Positions 21,901 through 33,432 of a stretch of DNA of 64,000 nt are shown one piece after another (positions within the stretch are counted from its first letter, which is position 1; every line of letters starts with the position of its first letter). The position numbers and the translations under genes were made by a program. This DNA is from Channallabes apus (Eukaryota > Chordata > Actinopteri > Siluriformes > Clariidae): positions 18,948,277-19,012,276 of the forward strand of contig CM060105.1 in the NCBI GenBank assembly GCA_030522415.1, read 5' to 3'. Below the pieces are notes generated by a model. The model saw only the letters and a list, made by a program, of their open reading frames with translations. It did no database searches and was not told the origin of the DNA.

Positions 21901-24900
21901 GGACTGATGGTGCAAGAATATTTAACTTCGACCCCCTTTTAGTTGTCATGATGGTGCATGATGTGGTGGTGTGATATGCCCATTGCATCAGGAGAAATAT
22001 CTCCATTGATATGATTCCCTGGTCATTCAGGACATTCAGGTTGTCAGCTGACTTCATTTTATTGCCACATAACGTTGCTGAACCTAGACCTGATCAACTG
22101 AAGCAAGCCCAGTATATTACTTCATGTACTTCCCTTCTAACCTTGATGCACGCATCAGTCTGAAATAGGATCACTCTGGACCATCTTATTGACCTTTTTT
22201 TCCATTGTTCCAACGTCCAAATTTTGTGCTCACTAGCAAACTTCTTATCTGATTAGTATCACTAACAAGTGGTTTTCTGTCATTTCTGTGATCCTGATCA
22301 TTCATGATTTGCTGACCAAATGCTTTCCAAAAGGTTGACAGTACAAGTGTTAAGAATGTTTTAGATCATTCTTAACCCAGTTTTAAGAATTTAAATGTTG
22401 ATTGAGAAAGGCTACCAATTGACCCTTTATGAAACAACTGAAATTTTTGGCCAGGCGAATCTTATTAATTTATTTGCTCTTTTTTGTTAAATTTTATTAA
22501 ATGTTTAAATTATGTACATTTATTTTGGCTGATATGTTTGAAAGTTCACGACCCCTCAAGTAGGCAACCCAAAGTCATGCAAATAGTCATGCAACTTCAA
22601 CAGAAATGAGTTGAATGATTGAACTGAACTGAATTGTATTGTAGAAAGGTATGGTAGAGATAGATAATACTACTACTAGAGAGGTAGAGAGACAAAAAGA
22701 AAGGCAGAGACAAAGGAAGACAAATGAAGATGGATGCAGAGAAAGAGAAAAAAGGAACTCGGATCCATAATGAGACAACAAGCTTGAGAAGATATGCAAT
22801 GAGTAAAATGATGAGAAAATATTGAGAAAAGAAAAGGAAACATTTTTAACCAAACTCAGAACTTTGTCCCTGAATTGTTTTTAGCTGATACGGATATGAG
22901 AATGAATATCGATCAGCTGGCCCCAGTATTTGTACAGTTAGTTCCCCTTGTTAACAGAGGATCCGTTGGGTGCTCTGAGTTGTGTTATGCGGGCTTGATG
23001 GACTGGACTTGTTTGTTCAGTGCATTACATGGATGTTCAGTTGTATTGAGATGTCTGGAATCCCATAGCCAGCATTAGCTTGTTATTGCAATTTGTGTTA
23101 CATTGGTTTTTCTGTGGGATCGGACTGGAAGGTTTGGCCTTTGGTCCCCAAATATTAGTCTTGGCTAATAATCAATGTAATTCAGTTAAGCCAGTGGGGG
23201 TGTTAGTCTTATGATTGATCACTGTACATGCACAGACAAGAGGAATTATTCTGAAATTCTGAGAGGAGTTGTCTGAGATATATTTAGACATCAGGAAATA
23301 GTTCATTCATGTGTGAAGCTGGGCAGCATCATTAACTTTAAATGCGGGAGGATATTATTAAACCAGAATATTTAATTCATGATTAACCCTTATGCTTCTC
23401 TTTGTCTGAGTTTCACACTTCAGAAGCTGCATTCCCAAACCGTGCAATGCGGCAATGCAAACCACTGAAAACAAACAAAAAATAAAAAGGTTTCTCGTAG
23501 TAAAAATATTAAATAGAAATATAGTTGCAATTGGGCCCAAGCACCTGGTGAGTATAGCCCATGACATTCAAAATGCAAAAGTGTTTTGCCTCAATAAGAT
23601 CTAAATGTGTACCGGGTTTCACATGTATACAGTACGTTCCTGCAGCAATATCTCATGATAAGGCCCTGTGCCACGCCCAGGGCCCAGCCAGCCACTTAGG
23701 TATCCTAACGGCAGCAGATTCCAACTTTTGTGCTGATGTTCATGGCTTTTTGTGCATGTTAAGTCCTCCAAAAAGCCTTGGATGCTGGAAAAAAATATAA
23801 TCCTTAGAAGAACCATAGAACCACAAATTATGACATCATAGGGGTGTTGTCATAGTGCTTGGGCCCTAATAAATAAAATAATATGGAATATTATTATATT
23901 ATTATTATAATATGGAATTTTTACAAATCTGTTTATACTTGTTTGTTTCAGGTTGAGCGAAAACAGGTGTAATGCATTTAATAAAGAAGCAAGGTGGGAC
24001 ATAAATCAACAATCAAGGGCAACCCTCCTCCCTCTTCTGATTAATTCTCTTTTTAAATGACATCTTCCCCTCATTTAGTTTTGGAGAACATAAGGTGACA
24101 TATGTTGAAATAAATCCTACATGAGCTTCCTACAAATGAACTTTCAGCTCTTTTCTGGAAATGATCCTTTAACTACGTCAGCATCTGTACTACAGTATAT
24201 AATGAGCATTAGTTGTTATTGATGTACAGTACAGTCGTTGCTGTAATATGCCTGTAATATAGACACCATGAGAGAAGTAGTCCTGTGGGATGTTTGAGTT
24301 GGTCTGTTTGCTCTAGTGCAGCAGATCATCCATACATCCTGTTTGAATAACTTGGACAGACTTATTTAAGTGCAGACTATGGAATAAACCTAGATGATAA
24401 TGAGGCTGTTTACTATCGTATCCCAGCTGCTCGTAATTCTTAATGGGACAACACATGTCTGAGACCTAAAGTAGCATATAAATCTCTCCTGTTAGCACCA
24501 ACAGCACCTTCGGGATAATTGGGATAATTCAGCCTTAATGATATAACTTTGAGAACTTCCTTCATACAGTAATTGCACCATTGGGAGCTCTATTGGGTGA
24601 AAATATGTGTTCTTTAAGTAGATCCAAGGTCATTTTAAACTTCTGTTTGCACTAGCTCAGAGCTCCTGAGGGAATCATCTATAACCAGTGCTCCCGCTTC
24701 ATTCTGCGCTCGTTTGGTTGGATTACTCATGAATGTCTTGATAACATTTCACCAAGAAGAAAAGGCATGTATAAAAGCAGTGGTTTAACAAGTAGTCATA
24801 TAAAGTACAAATTAAAGATTCAGTGGTACTGTAGTCTAGAGTACTGGACAGAGGGGAGAGCAACTGCCTGCCAAAACCCACATACTGTAAAAAAAAAAAA

Positions 24901-25080
24901 AAACCCTACTTTTAGGAAGAAATCACATCTAGCAATGTTATGTCTTCTTATACGATAATGTTATGTCTTCTAATACTGACAGCTCACACTCACATTATTA
25001 AACAGTAATTTGTAATGCCATAAAAACAATTACTGAGAAGATAAATTATTGTATAATAAAAAAACCTTATCACACCAGTA
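18982..25080. other. Long non-coding stretch
   Basis: No gene could be supported. It contains a poly(T) run near 19526-19546, a relict transposon at about 19.58-20.47 kb, a (GTT)n tract near 20532, a G-rich run at 21287-21310, and otherwise unique-looking AT-rich DNA. The longest open frame (147 aa, 20626-21069 +) has no domain, no conserved-looking motif and biased composition. 21.08-21.25 kb is balanced in composition and free of repeats. Confidence 0.6.
19580..20470. repeat. Relict DNA transposon (degenerate)
   Basis: Phrases such as GGGTTATTGTCCTGTGGGAT, GCTACCATCACCATGCTTCC and TTAGTCTCATCAACCCAAAG resemble the antisense coding part of abundant fish DNA transposon relics (Tc1-like or similar) that I recall only approximately. 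No terminal repeats or reading frame could be recovered. Class is uncertain. Confidence 0.3.
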
Positions 25081-25140
25081 TTGAGATCTCAGACACAATC
25101 AATTTATGATTTAACACAAAATATTATGATGAAAGCATGA

Positions 25141-25430
25141 AAGGTGGTATAGTGGTTAACACTGTGGCCTCGCACCTCCATGGTCAAGGATTCCTGCCTT
25201 GGGTCTGTGTGTGTGAAGTTTGCATGCTTTTGGTGGGTTTCCTCTGGGTACTCAGGTTTCCTCCCACAGTCCAAAGACATGCAGACTAGGTTAATTGGTA
25301 ACCTTTAGTACTGTGTAGTGTGTGAGCATGTGTGCTTGTGTGCCATGTTGAACGACTGGCACCTGTCCATGGTGTACCCCGCCTATTACCCCTAGTCCCC
25401 TTGGAGTAGAAAGGTGCTCCAGGTGTAGAA
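25141..25430 (+). repeat. tRNA-derived SINE, diverged copy
   Basis: Starts AAGGTGGTATAGTGGTTAAC (A-box-like), followed by the family body GTTTGCATGCTTTTGGTGGG, CCTCCCACAGTCCAAAGACA and CTGTCCATGGTGTACCCCGC. The B box is degraded. The roughly 60 bp upstream also precede the SINE at 28.7 kb, which indicates a shared older insertion or duplication. The 3' end is cut by the MITE at 25438. Confidence 0.75.
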
Positions 25431-25437
25431 AGAATTA

Positions 25438-26272
25438 GGGTGCTTTCACACCTACAGCATTTGGTGCGCACCAGACGTGTTTGGTCTCTTGGTTCGGTTC
25501 ATTTGTGTTGACGTGAATGCAATCTCGGTACTTTGGTGCGCACCAAATCAATCGATCCGAGACCTACCTGAAGGGGTGGTCTCGGGCCGCTTTATTCGCT
25601 CTACTTTGGTACAGTTCGTCTGGTGTGAAAGCAACCAAACCAATTCTGACAAAATGGTATAGTTTAATGCACTTTGGGTATAAGAGATAACGCAGTTATG
25701 AGTAAAAATTCTTTTCACTTCTTGAAATTTTTCAAGCTATCGACTCGTGATGAAATCAAACCGCGGAAATTAAGTGCCTCGCTGTATTCACATTAAAGAT
25801 GAAAAATGTGTGGCTGGGCTGTTTTGATAGGCCAACGGATTACCTGATGGATCTGCAGGAAGATCGCCGGCTAATAACAAAATGATCATTCAGGAGGAGG
25901 GCACGTCTCTCCCTGAAGTGGCAGCGATGTGCCGTCGGCGAGATGAATAAACCAGGAAACCTGGTTTGGAGTCGCAGCCGCGAATCGTGTTCGAAATTAA
26001 TTATCTGAAAATAAAGATTTGCACGTACAATGTAGTGCGCGAGGATCAGCACCATGAGCGCAAATCAAAGCTGTTCCTCCATGATTATTGAAAGTGGCGC
26101 GATTTTCTGAAAATACTCTGTTTCCGGTGCCGATGGGCTTCGCGGTCTATTTTGGTTCGTTTAGAATTCTGCATATGTGAAAGCAAACCGTACCAACGTC
26201 TGTTTACTACATTGTAACATTTTTCTGACTGGTGCGGACTAAGACAATCGAACTATAGGTGTGAAAGCACCC
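25438..26272 (-). mobile_element. PIF/Harbinger-like MITE, copy 1
   Basis: Terminal inverted repeat GGGTGCTTTCACACCTA at both ends, flanked by TTA on each side (25435-25437 and 26273-26275), as expected for the TWA target of PIF/Harbinger. Length is 835 bp. A second copy in opposite orientation is at 33747-34618. Inside, a minus-strand frame starting near 26076 (ATGGAGGAACAGC) stays open for about 80 codons, including LMVLILAHYIVRANLYFQ and FRERRALLLNDHFV. It may be a leftover 5' coding end of the autonomous parent. Confidence 0.8.
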
Positions 26273-26430
26273 TTAAAACCTGACATTGTTTGCACAAATA
26301 ATGATTTCCTGATCTTGTCTCATGCATTTCATTGTCACATTAGTTTGTGCTTCTAATTTACATCAAGCTGACAATGGAGACTCCTTTCATTAATGCTATA
26401 ATCATATAACAATAATTTGACTTTTTTATT

Positions 26431-27119
26431 ATTATTAAATTACATGTTTATTATTAACCTGAGATTACGTACAATGGGCAGCATAGTGGCTTGATGGTTA
26501 GCACTGTCACCTTGCACCTCCAGGGTCTGAGTTTGATTCCCACCTTGGGTCTTTTCTCCCTGTGCATGGTGGGTTTCCTCCATTCGGTCTGAAGAGATGC
26601 AAGTTGGCGTTACTAAATTGCCCGTAGTGTGTGTGAATGAGCGTGTAAGTGTGAATGTATGTGTGTGTGCCCTGGAATGGATTGACACCCTGTTCATGGT
26701 GTACCCCGCCTCATACACTAAGTCTCCTGGGATAGGCTCCAGGCCCCCTGAGACCCTGTATGCAGAATAAAGTGGTATAGACAATAAGTAAGTGAAAGTG
26801 ATTATGTGCTTTGACTGCCTGTTGCAATATGGGGGTGGATTATTAAATTACATGTTTATTATTAGTCTGAGATTATGTACAATAGGCAGCATGGTGGCTT
26901 GATGGGTAGCACTGTCACCTTGCACCTCCAGGATCTGGGTTCGATTCCCACCTTGTTCTCCCAGTGCGTGGTGGGGTGGATTGACACCCTGTTCATGGTG
27001 TACCCCGCCTCGTCTCCTGGAATAGGCTCCAGGCCCCCTGCGACCCTGTATACAGAATAAAATGGTATAGACAATGAGTAAGGAAAAGTGATTATGTGCT
27101 TTGACTGCCTGTTGCAATA
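26431..27119 (+). repeat. Tandem duplication containing two SINE copies
   Basis: Unit 1 (about 26431-26836) and unit 2 (about 26839-27119) share left flank TTATTAAATTACATGTTTAT, a SINE body (26468-26790 and 26886-27078) and right flank GATTATGTGCTTTGACTGCC. Because unique flanks are shared as well as the SINE, this is a local duplication and not two insertions. Unit 2 has lost about 120 bp of the SINE middle. Confidence 0.85.
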
Positions 27120-27134
27120 ATACATAACAACACA

Positions 27135-27137
<3 letters not shown>

Positions 27138-27214
<77 letters not shown>
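27138..27214. repeat. (TA)n microsatellite
   Basis: Uninterrupted TA dinucleotides of about 77 bp, directly after the tandem duplication. Open frames encode only IY repeats. Confidence 0.95.
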
Positions 27215-27217
<3 letters not shown>

Positions 27218-28716
27218 CTGTGATTTGACTTACAGCCAGAACTAATGTTAGAGCTGAGGCTGATGATAATTAACTCCAGTAACACCTCGGTGAACAATCA
27301 ACAGTGCTGCGGTATAAAATGTACGCAACATAGCCTTACAGCTTGCTTACATAATGAATAACACTGAATAAATGAATATTACAAAATGTGTAATGCCATC
27401 ATATCTCATAACACATAAGGCAGAGTATGCATGCTTCAGCATCAGACCGTCTGATATGAAACACATCCAACCTGATAATGAAGGTTAACACTGGTAACCT
27501 CAACTAGCACAGGTATGCCAATTTTCACCCCAGGAATAGAAAGGTGCCGAAAACACAGTGTGTGAACTACAGACTGTCTGCATCCGTACACCATGTATGA
27601 ATCACCATTCCGAACTGTCTCAAACATCACAAGTCAAAAAGAGACAGGAAGAGAGAGAGAGAGCATATTAGCACTGAGAGTGGTGCACACACTTCCATCA
27701 TGCAGCACATCTGATCCCCCAAAGTCACACTGAGACATACTCTCAGAAAACAAAATTAATCAGCAGGGGGCTTAATTATGGGTGGCAACACAGGCAATAA
27801 ATCACTAAGCTGTGCGCCGTCTGTTTTTACAATAAATTATCATATCCATCTCATGGGAGGATCTGATCTAGAGCTTTGTAGCTCTGTGTGCATACAGTCA
27901 GTGCCAAGATTATTGCCACCATTGTTGAGAAAATGGAAATGTACAGTAATTGGAGTGTAGGACTGTCGTGAACCTTTATTTGGAATTTTTTTGGGGGGCG
28001 GGGGGGATTGGGGGGGGATCTGAATCTAAATCATCTCTGTTGAGACATGAGTCATGCAACACTAATTAATATGAGATTATTCCAAAAAAGTGAAACAAAA
28101 TAAAGCAAATCTCCTAAAATGTATCAATCCAAAGTCCCATAACACAAGAGAAGCAATTATGTATTCATCTTCAGCAACTGCTTCATCCCAGTTAGTGGAT
28201 CCCGAGCCTATTCTGGGAACGCAGTGGCAGGAATACACCCTGAAATGTGACACCAAGACTATCAATTCCATTATATTACATCCTTATCTTGGAAAGACTT
28301 TTCTTCCCCATATGCTGATGTTGTTCCAAAAACACTCTCATATGATTATAGTTATAGTTATAAATGCACTGGGTAATGTTCCATCCCTTCACTTTATTTC
28401 CTACAGGTTGTTGTTAAAAAAAAAGTTTAGCTTCTTTTTTTTTTTTTTTTTACAATTTTACAAGCAGCTTGTTGTTAAAGAGTTAGAATTTCATCATTCA
28501 TTTTATAAGTTACAAAATAAACCGAGCTGTGCAGTCCCGTAACTGTGATCTTCAGGGGCTTATTTGTTTTCTCACCATCATCATCATGTGTCGGAAGTTG
28601 GGAACTACAGAGAGATACAGTATGTGAGAGTGTAGCAAACTTAACAAGTGCAAATCAGTATTCAGATCTCAGACAGAAATTTAAGATTTAACACAAAATA
28701 TCATGAAGAAACCATG
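27215..28716. other. Non-coding stretch
   Basis: No gene supported. It has a (GA)n patch near 27650, a G-rich run at about 27992-28018 and a T run near 28436-28452. The 150-aa frame at 28090-28542 has no domain. Confidence 0.6.
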
Positions 28717-29350
28717 AAAGGTGGCACAGTGGCATAGTGGTCAGCACTTGGTTTAGCACCTACTGTACAGTACAGGGTCGGGCGGCGCGGTGGTGTAGTG
28801 GTTAGCACTGTCGCCTTGCACCTCCAGGGTCTGGGTTCGATTCCCCGGCCAGGCTCGATTCCCGTCTCTGTGTGCATGGAGTTTGCATGTTCTCCCCGTG
28901 CTTGGTGGGTTTCCTCCGGGTACTCCGGTTTCCTCCCACAGTCCAAAGATATGCAGGTTAGGCTAATTGGCGTTCCCAAATTGCCCGTAGTGTGTGAATG
29001 GGTGTGTGAGTGTGTATGTGTGTGTGCCCTGCGATGGATTGGCACCCTGTCCAGGGTGTACCCCGCCTAGTGCCCGAAGTCTCCTGGGATAGGCTCCAGG
29101 TCCCCCGCGACCCTGAACACAGGATTAAGCGGTATAGAAGATGAATGAATGAATGAATGAGTACAGGGTCGAGGGTTCAAAGGTTGGTGGGTTTTCTCTG
29201 GCACTCTGGTTTCCTCCCACAATACAAAAACAAGCAGATTACAGTAGGTTAACTGATATTTAAAATTGGCTGTAGTTCCCTGAGATGAACTGGCAACCCA
29301 TCCAGAGTGTACCTCTCTTAGTGCCCTGAGTCCCCCTGTGATAGGATCCG
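28717..29350 (+). repeat. SINE inserted into an older SINE
   Basis: The inner, nearly full-length SINE is at 28781-29159: GGCGGCGCGGTGGTGTAGTG (A box), GGGTTCGATTCCC (B box), CTGCGATGGATTGGCACCCT, and a (GAAT)n tail. It is flanked by a 12-bp duplication AGTACAGGGTCG (28769-28780 and 29160-29171). The outer diverged copy of the same family occupies 28717-28768 and 29172-29350. The target duplication shows LINE-machinery integration. It makes no protein; open frames here are artefacts. Confidence 0.9.
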
Positions 29351-29704
29351 GGTGTATAAAGAATGAATAAGTAAGTGAGTGAGTAAGAAAGCATGACATA
29401 GTGCCTATCACCTTAGGTTGTGCATTTAATTTACAATATGGAATTAAAAGTCAAATAATTTTTGCATTTGTTCCTGCCTCTGTTTTCATTCTTTCCCCAA
29501 GGTTCATGTACAATTTATTATATTCTAGATCATCATGTGACACCTAGATTGTGCTGGATCAAATGTAGTTTTGTGCTCTGGCAAGATTTAAGTTTTAAAT
29601 GAGACATTTGAACTGATGTATATTCACCCTCTTTGATTTTATTAGACAACCATATTTTATCTTTATTTAGATATGCTATATTTTGATTTAAATATCTATA
29701 TCTC

Positions 29705-30168
29705 TTTAGTACTATGCAAAAACCTTGTGCCACCCCATCATTTTTCATAATAAATTAAATGCTGTAGAAAATTGTCACAGGCTTCAAAGTGCCTGAAGAT
29801 CCAATTTTGAAATTAGTTGTTTATGCAATAATCTCAGCAGCAACCTCATTTCCCCTCTCGTCCGTTCCAACCAACTCAGCATTCAGCATCACCAGTATAT
29901 GGATGATCTGTCATCATCTGCACCTTTTTCTCACTGGGTCATGCCTTAAGTTAGATGTTTTTTTTTTATGCTTGAATGATTTATAGGCCACTGTGTGGCT
30001 TAACAAACAACACAAATTCCTCTGAAACTGCTCAGGTACAGAGAGCTGATAAAGTCCTTAAGGAAGCCTGGAGAACTATTCCTCAAGACTACATTAAAAT
30101 ACTGTACAAAAAAGTCAAGCAAAAAAAGAAATGAGGGTGGCTCAAGACTTTCCCACAGCACTGTATAT
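29705..30168. repeat. Degenerate inverted-repeat element
   Basis: Left end AGTACTATGCAAAAACCTTG and the reverse complement of the right end (TACAGTGCTGTGGGAAAGTC) match imperfectly over about 25 bp, with TA-rich flanks. Internal text (GAAGCCTGGAGAACTATTCC) resembles a decayed transposase C-terminus. It looks like an old Tc1-type relict; the class is uncertain. Confidence 0.45.
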
Positions 30169-30738
30169 TATACTTTTAGAAACTGTTCTCCAATTACTGT
30201 ATATATTTTTCAGTATGTTAATGTTCATTGCAGGGTGCCAATATTTCCAGAGTTGACCATGATATATGTGAGTGTTCTGTAATGTTTCTGTAATCTGTTA
30301 TAGAAAAACTGGCAATTGTCCCGAATGCTCCGCAATCTATCAAGCAGCTGTAACGTGCTCGCTCTACAGAATACATGATGGGAAATGCTGTAATGGACAA
30401 ACACACCGCCTTGATGCACTTGACTCCAGATATTACTAACCACATGGCTGATTTTTACTGCAATAAAATGGGATAGGAGCCCTTTAAAAGCAGTGCCCTT
30501 AAAACAAGTTGGAGTGCTGCAGCAAGTAACATTGGTCTTGTAGCGTAGGAGGGAGTAAAAATATATTGATATTTCTCAGAGCCTTAGACGGGTTTTGATT
30601 ATTGCTAGTAGAGGCGGTGATGTGCGAAGCTGAGTTGTGGAAAAAGATGATAAATTGAACATTAGTTCTGGGACCATGCAGTGGCAAAGGCCATTCAGAG
30701 AATGGAGCTAGAATTTGAAATGAGCTGTGTTAGCTCGT

Positions 30739-31006
30739 GGCGGCACGGTGGTGTAGTGGTTAGCACTGTTACCTTGCACCTCCAGGGTCTGGGTTCGATT
30801 CCCAGCACTCTGTGTGCATGGAGTTTGCATGTTCTCCCCGTGCTTGGTGGGTTTCCTCTGGATACTCCGGTTTCCTGGCCAATCCTGCGATGGATTGGCA
30901 CCCTGTCCAGGGTGTACCCTGCCTCGTGCCCTAAGCCTCCTGGGATAGCCTCCAGGTCCCCCGCTACCCTGTATACAGGATAAAACGGTATAAAATATGA
31001 GTGAGT
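30739..31006 (+). repeat. tRNA-derived SINE, internally deleted
   Basis: GGCGGCACGGTGGTGTAGTG head and GGGTTCGATTCCC B box are intact. About 100 bp are missing from the middle. It is flanked by a 12-bp duplication GTGTTAGCTCGT / GTGTTAGCTTGT (30727-30738 and 31007-31018). Same family as the SINE at 28781. Confidence 0.9.
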
Positions 31007-31075
31007 GTGTTAGCTTGTGTGGATCTGTTTGTGAATATGTGTGTGTGTGAGCTTTGCTGATTTCTTCTGCATGGT

Positions 31076-31077
<2 letters not shown>

Positions 31078-31114
<37 letters not shown>
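31078..31114. repeat. (TG)n microsatellite
   Basis: About 18 TG units after a GTATG stretch. Confidence 0.95.
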
Positions 31115-31116
<2 letters not shown>

Positions 31117-32115
31117 ATGCACACAGGCCTGTTGCCTCCATTTGGTAAATTCAATCACTGGGACAGTGGAAGCTGTCAGAGAAGCACAAATTATGCATCT
31201 TTTTGGCTGTGATCTGCCTGAAGACTGCTGAATATTAACATGGTCACGCTCGAGGCCATGTTTTGTTAATGCCCTGGATGTCGACTCGCCTCCCATTCCG
31301 ACATCGCCCTCTCATCCCTCTATCCTTCTCTGCAAATCTCTATGATATATGGGGGGAACTTATAATGCACCACTCTTTTAAAATGTTAGATTTAATTGAT
31401 ATGTGGTACTGTAACCATGATTTGTCACAAAAAAAATTATAATTACTTTTGATTCATGAAACCAAGGAAGAACAAGCCAGAACAGAAAAGGTTGCAAAAT
31501 GTTCAATATTAGTGATCCCTTGCAGAAGTGGATCCATAGATTGTATTTAAAAAAATTGGACAAACTCTGCTAATGTTTCTTTATATTTGATTGAACTTTA
31601 TCATCCATACTCTATATATCATCCCGTGTCAACTCCTACTGTACATTTCTTGTCATTAGTTAGACTACGACAATTCCAGTTGTATATCCAGCTGATTCTA
31701 GATAAAGCAGTGCATAGCAGACATGTGTTTGACACGTGGAGCTCTTACTTAAATCAGCCTCGCCCCTATTGTGTTACATAAAAATTCACCCCATCATACA
31801 GTTGTCATGAAGGGGAAATGAAGCTGTGAAAACCAAAACCATTTTTCCCGTAGAGACTGTAAACTTTTGGCGCTCCTTGTGGTCATTCAAGGAACTGCAG
31901 AATTTCAGAAAAAAAAATTTAATAATAATTTTTAAAAAGAGGTTGTCCCCTGAGTGTAACCTTCGTCTGTTTTTTTTTTTTGTTGTTGTTTTTTAGCACC
32001 ATTTTCTAAAAACTCTACAGATTGCTAGGCATGAAAACCCCCTGCTACAGGACAGGCTGTTGGTTTACAGATGTTCCTAGTAAAGTGGATAAATAGATAG
32101 ATAGATTTTGATATC

Positions 32116-32171
<56 letters not shown>

Positions 32172-32262
32172 AGATAGATAATTTGTATCACTATCAATAA
32201 GTACATACTGTACATAATGCTGAATAAAAAACATTAAGAGTAATTATTATCATTGATATATG

Positions 32263-32340
<78 letters not shown>

Positions 32341-32992
32341 CATATATACATGACACTCATGCCATTAAAAAAATGCCTAATCAGTTTGCTAAATTTTAAC
32401 AATTAATTTAACAGAATTAATACATAGAATATTATTAGAAAATCTAGCATAGCACCTGATTTTTACAGAGAGTACTATGGACTTAGTCAGCTTCACAAAC
32501 CAGCCCTAAAAGGCAATTTAATTTAAAAAATGGAAACAAACGCAAAGCCCTGTGGGCAACAACTTCCATTTCAGTGCAGATCGGTGGATGTGACAGTATT
32601 TTAATATCAGGTTACAGGAATTTCATTTAAGCTCCGGGAAACATGGTCAGACCTCAGCCAGGTGCCAACTGAACAACCATGAGTGAAGATGTTAGACTTG
32701 AACATAATGAGCTGCGATTAGTAATAATTCACATAATAGAAAAGCAAGGCAATTATATGAGGGATTGTGAGGAAAAAATATGAGGAATTGCCTAAATAAA
32801 AATAACTAATTAAAAAAATTAACAAATAAAAAATAAACAAACTAATAAATAATAGAAGAGGTATTTGTTCTATATTTGAGCTTACCATGTGTTTAGCTTT
32901 TTTTCGGTAAATAACGACAAACAAACAAAAAACACAAATGTAATAATTTACTTGACATTATTTATACTTAATAATGCTTCCCTTTTTATATT
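31115..32992. other. Non-coding stretch with microsatellites
   Basis: No gene supported. A (TATC)n tract at about 32110-32170 is flanked by inverted GATA units, and a long (TA)n lies at about 32262-32340 within an ATGTTATA/TATAACAT palindrome. The rest is AT-rich and unremarkable. Confidence 0.65.
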
Positions 32993-33226
32993 TTTATTTA
33001 TTTATTTATTTATTGTACATTGAATGCACTTCTTGCCACTCATTTCGCCAGGCTTGGGACTGGTAGTGAGGATTCCCAGCATCTCAGTGGCTGGGTATTA
33101 TAAATAAGCATAGGACCATCCCAAAGAGCCAAGAGTGGCAACCTGCTTGGTGGTGGGGCTCGAACCCTAGTCCCTCTAAAAAGCAACCCAGAGCTTCAAC
33201 TGCCTGAGACACCACTTCCCTATCTA
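32993..33226 (-). repeat. tRNA-derived SINE of a second family
   Basis: On the minus strand the head reads GGGAAGTGGTGTCTCAGGCA and carries a B box GGTTCGAGCCC; the body is unlike the 28.8-kb family and the tail is (AAAT)n at 32993-33014. No target duplication was identified. Confidence 0.65.
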
Positions 33227-33432
33227 GTAATGGTTTATACATCCAGAGAGGGTCCCAATGATGTATACACACATCAATGAAAAATATTTATCTCTTTTGT
33301 GACTTTCACATGATAGCATTAACACTAGTGCAACTACTGACATATTTATAAGAAACATAATACTACATGTTGCACAAAAAAAGAAATAATAATAATAATA
33401 ATCCATCCATCCATCCATCCCTTTTCTTCCGC

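Noticed and set aside
26848..27297. 149-aa frame containing IY repeats
   Set aside because: It is a translation of (TA)n joined to a SINE in reverse orientation.
28781..28860. Possible tRNA gene at a SINE head
   Set aside because: Same family recurs many times in the window with degraded cloverleaf; it is a SINE promoter.
30708..31296. Overlapping minus-strand frames of 110-148 aa
   Set aside because: They run through the SINE and a (TG)n tract (poly-His/Thr); no independent support.
32110..32340. Possible CRISPR-like or satellite array
   Set aside because: Simple TATC and TA microsatellites without spacers, in a eukaryotic genome.
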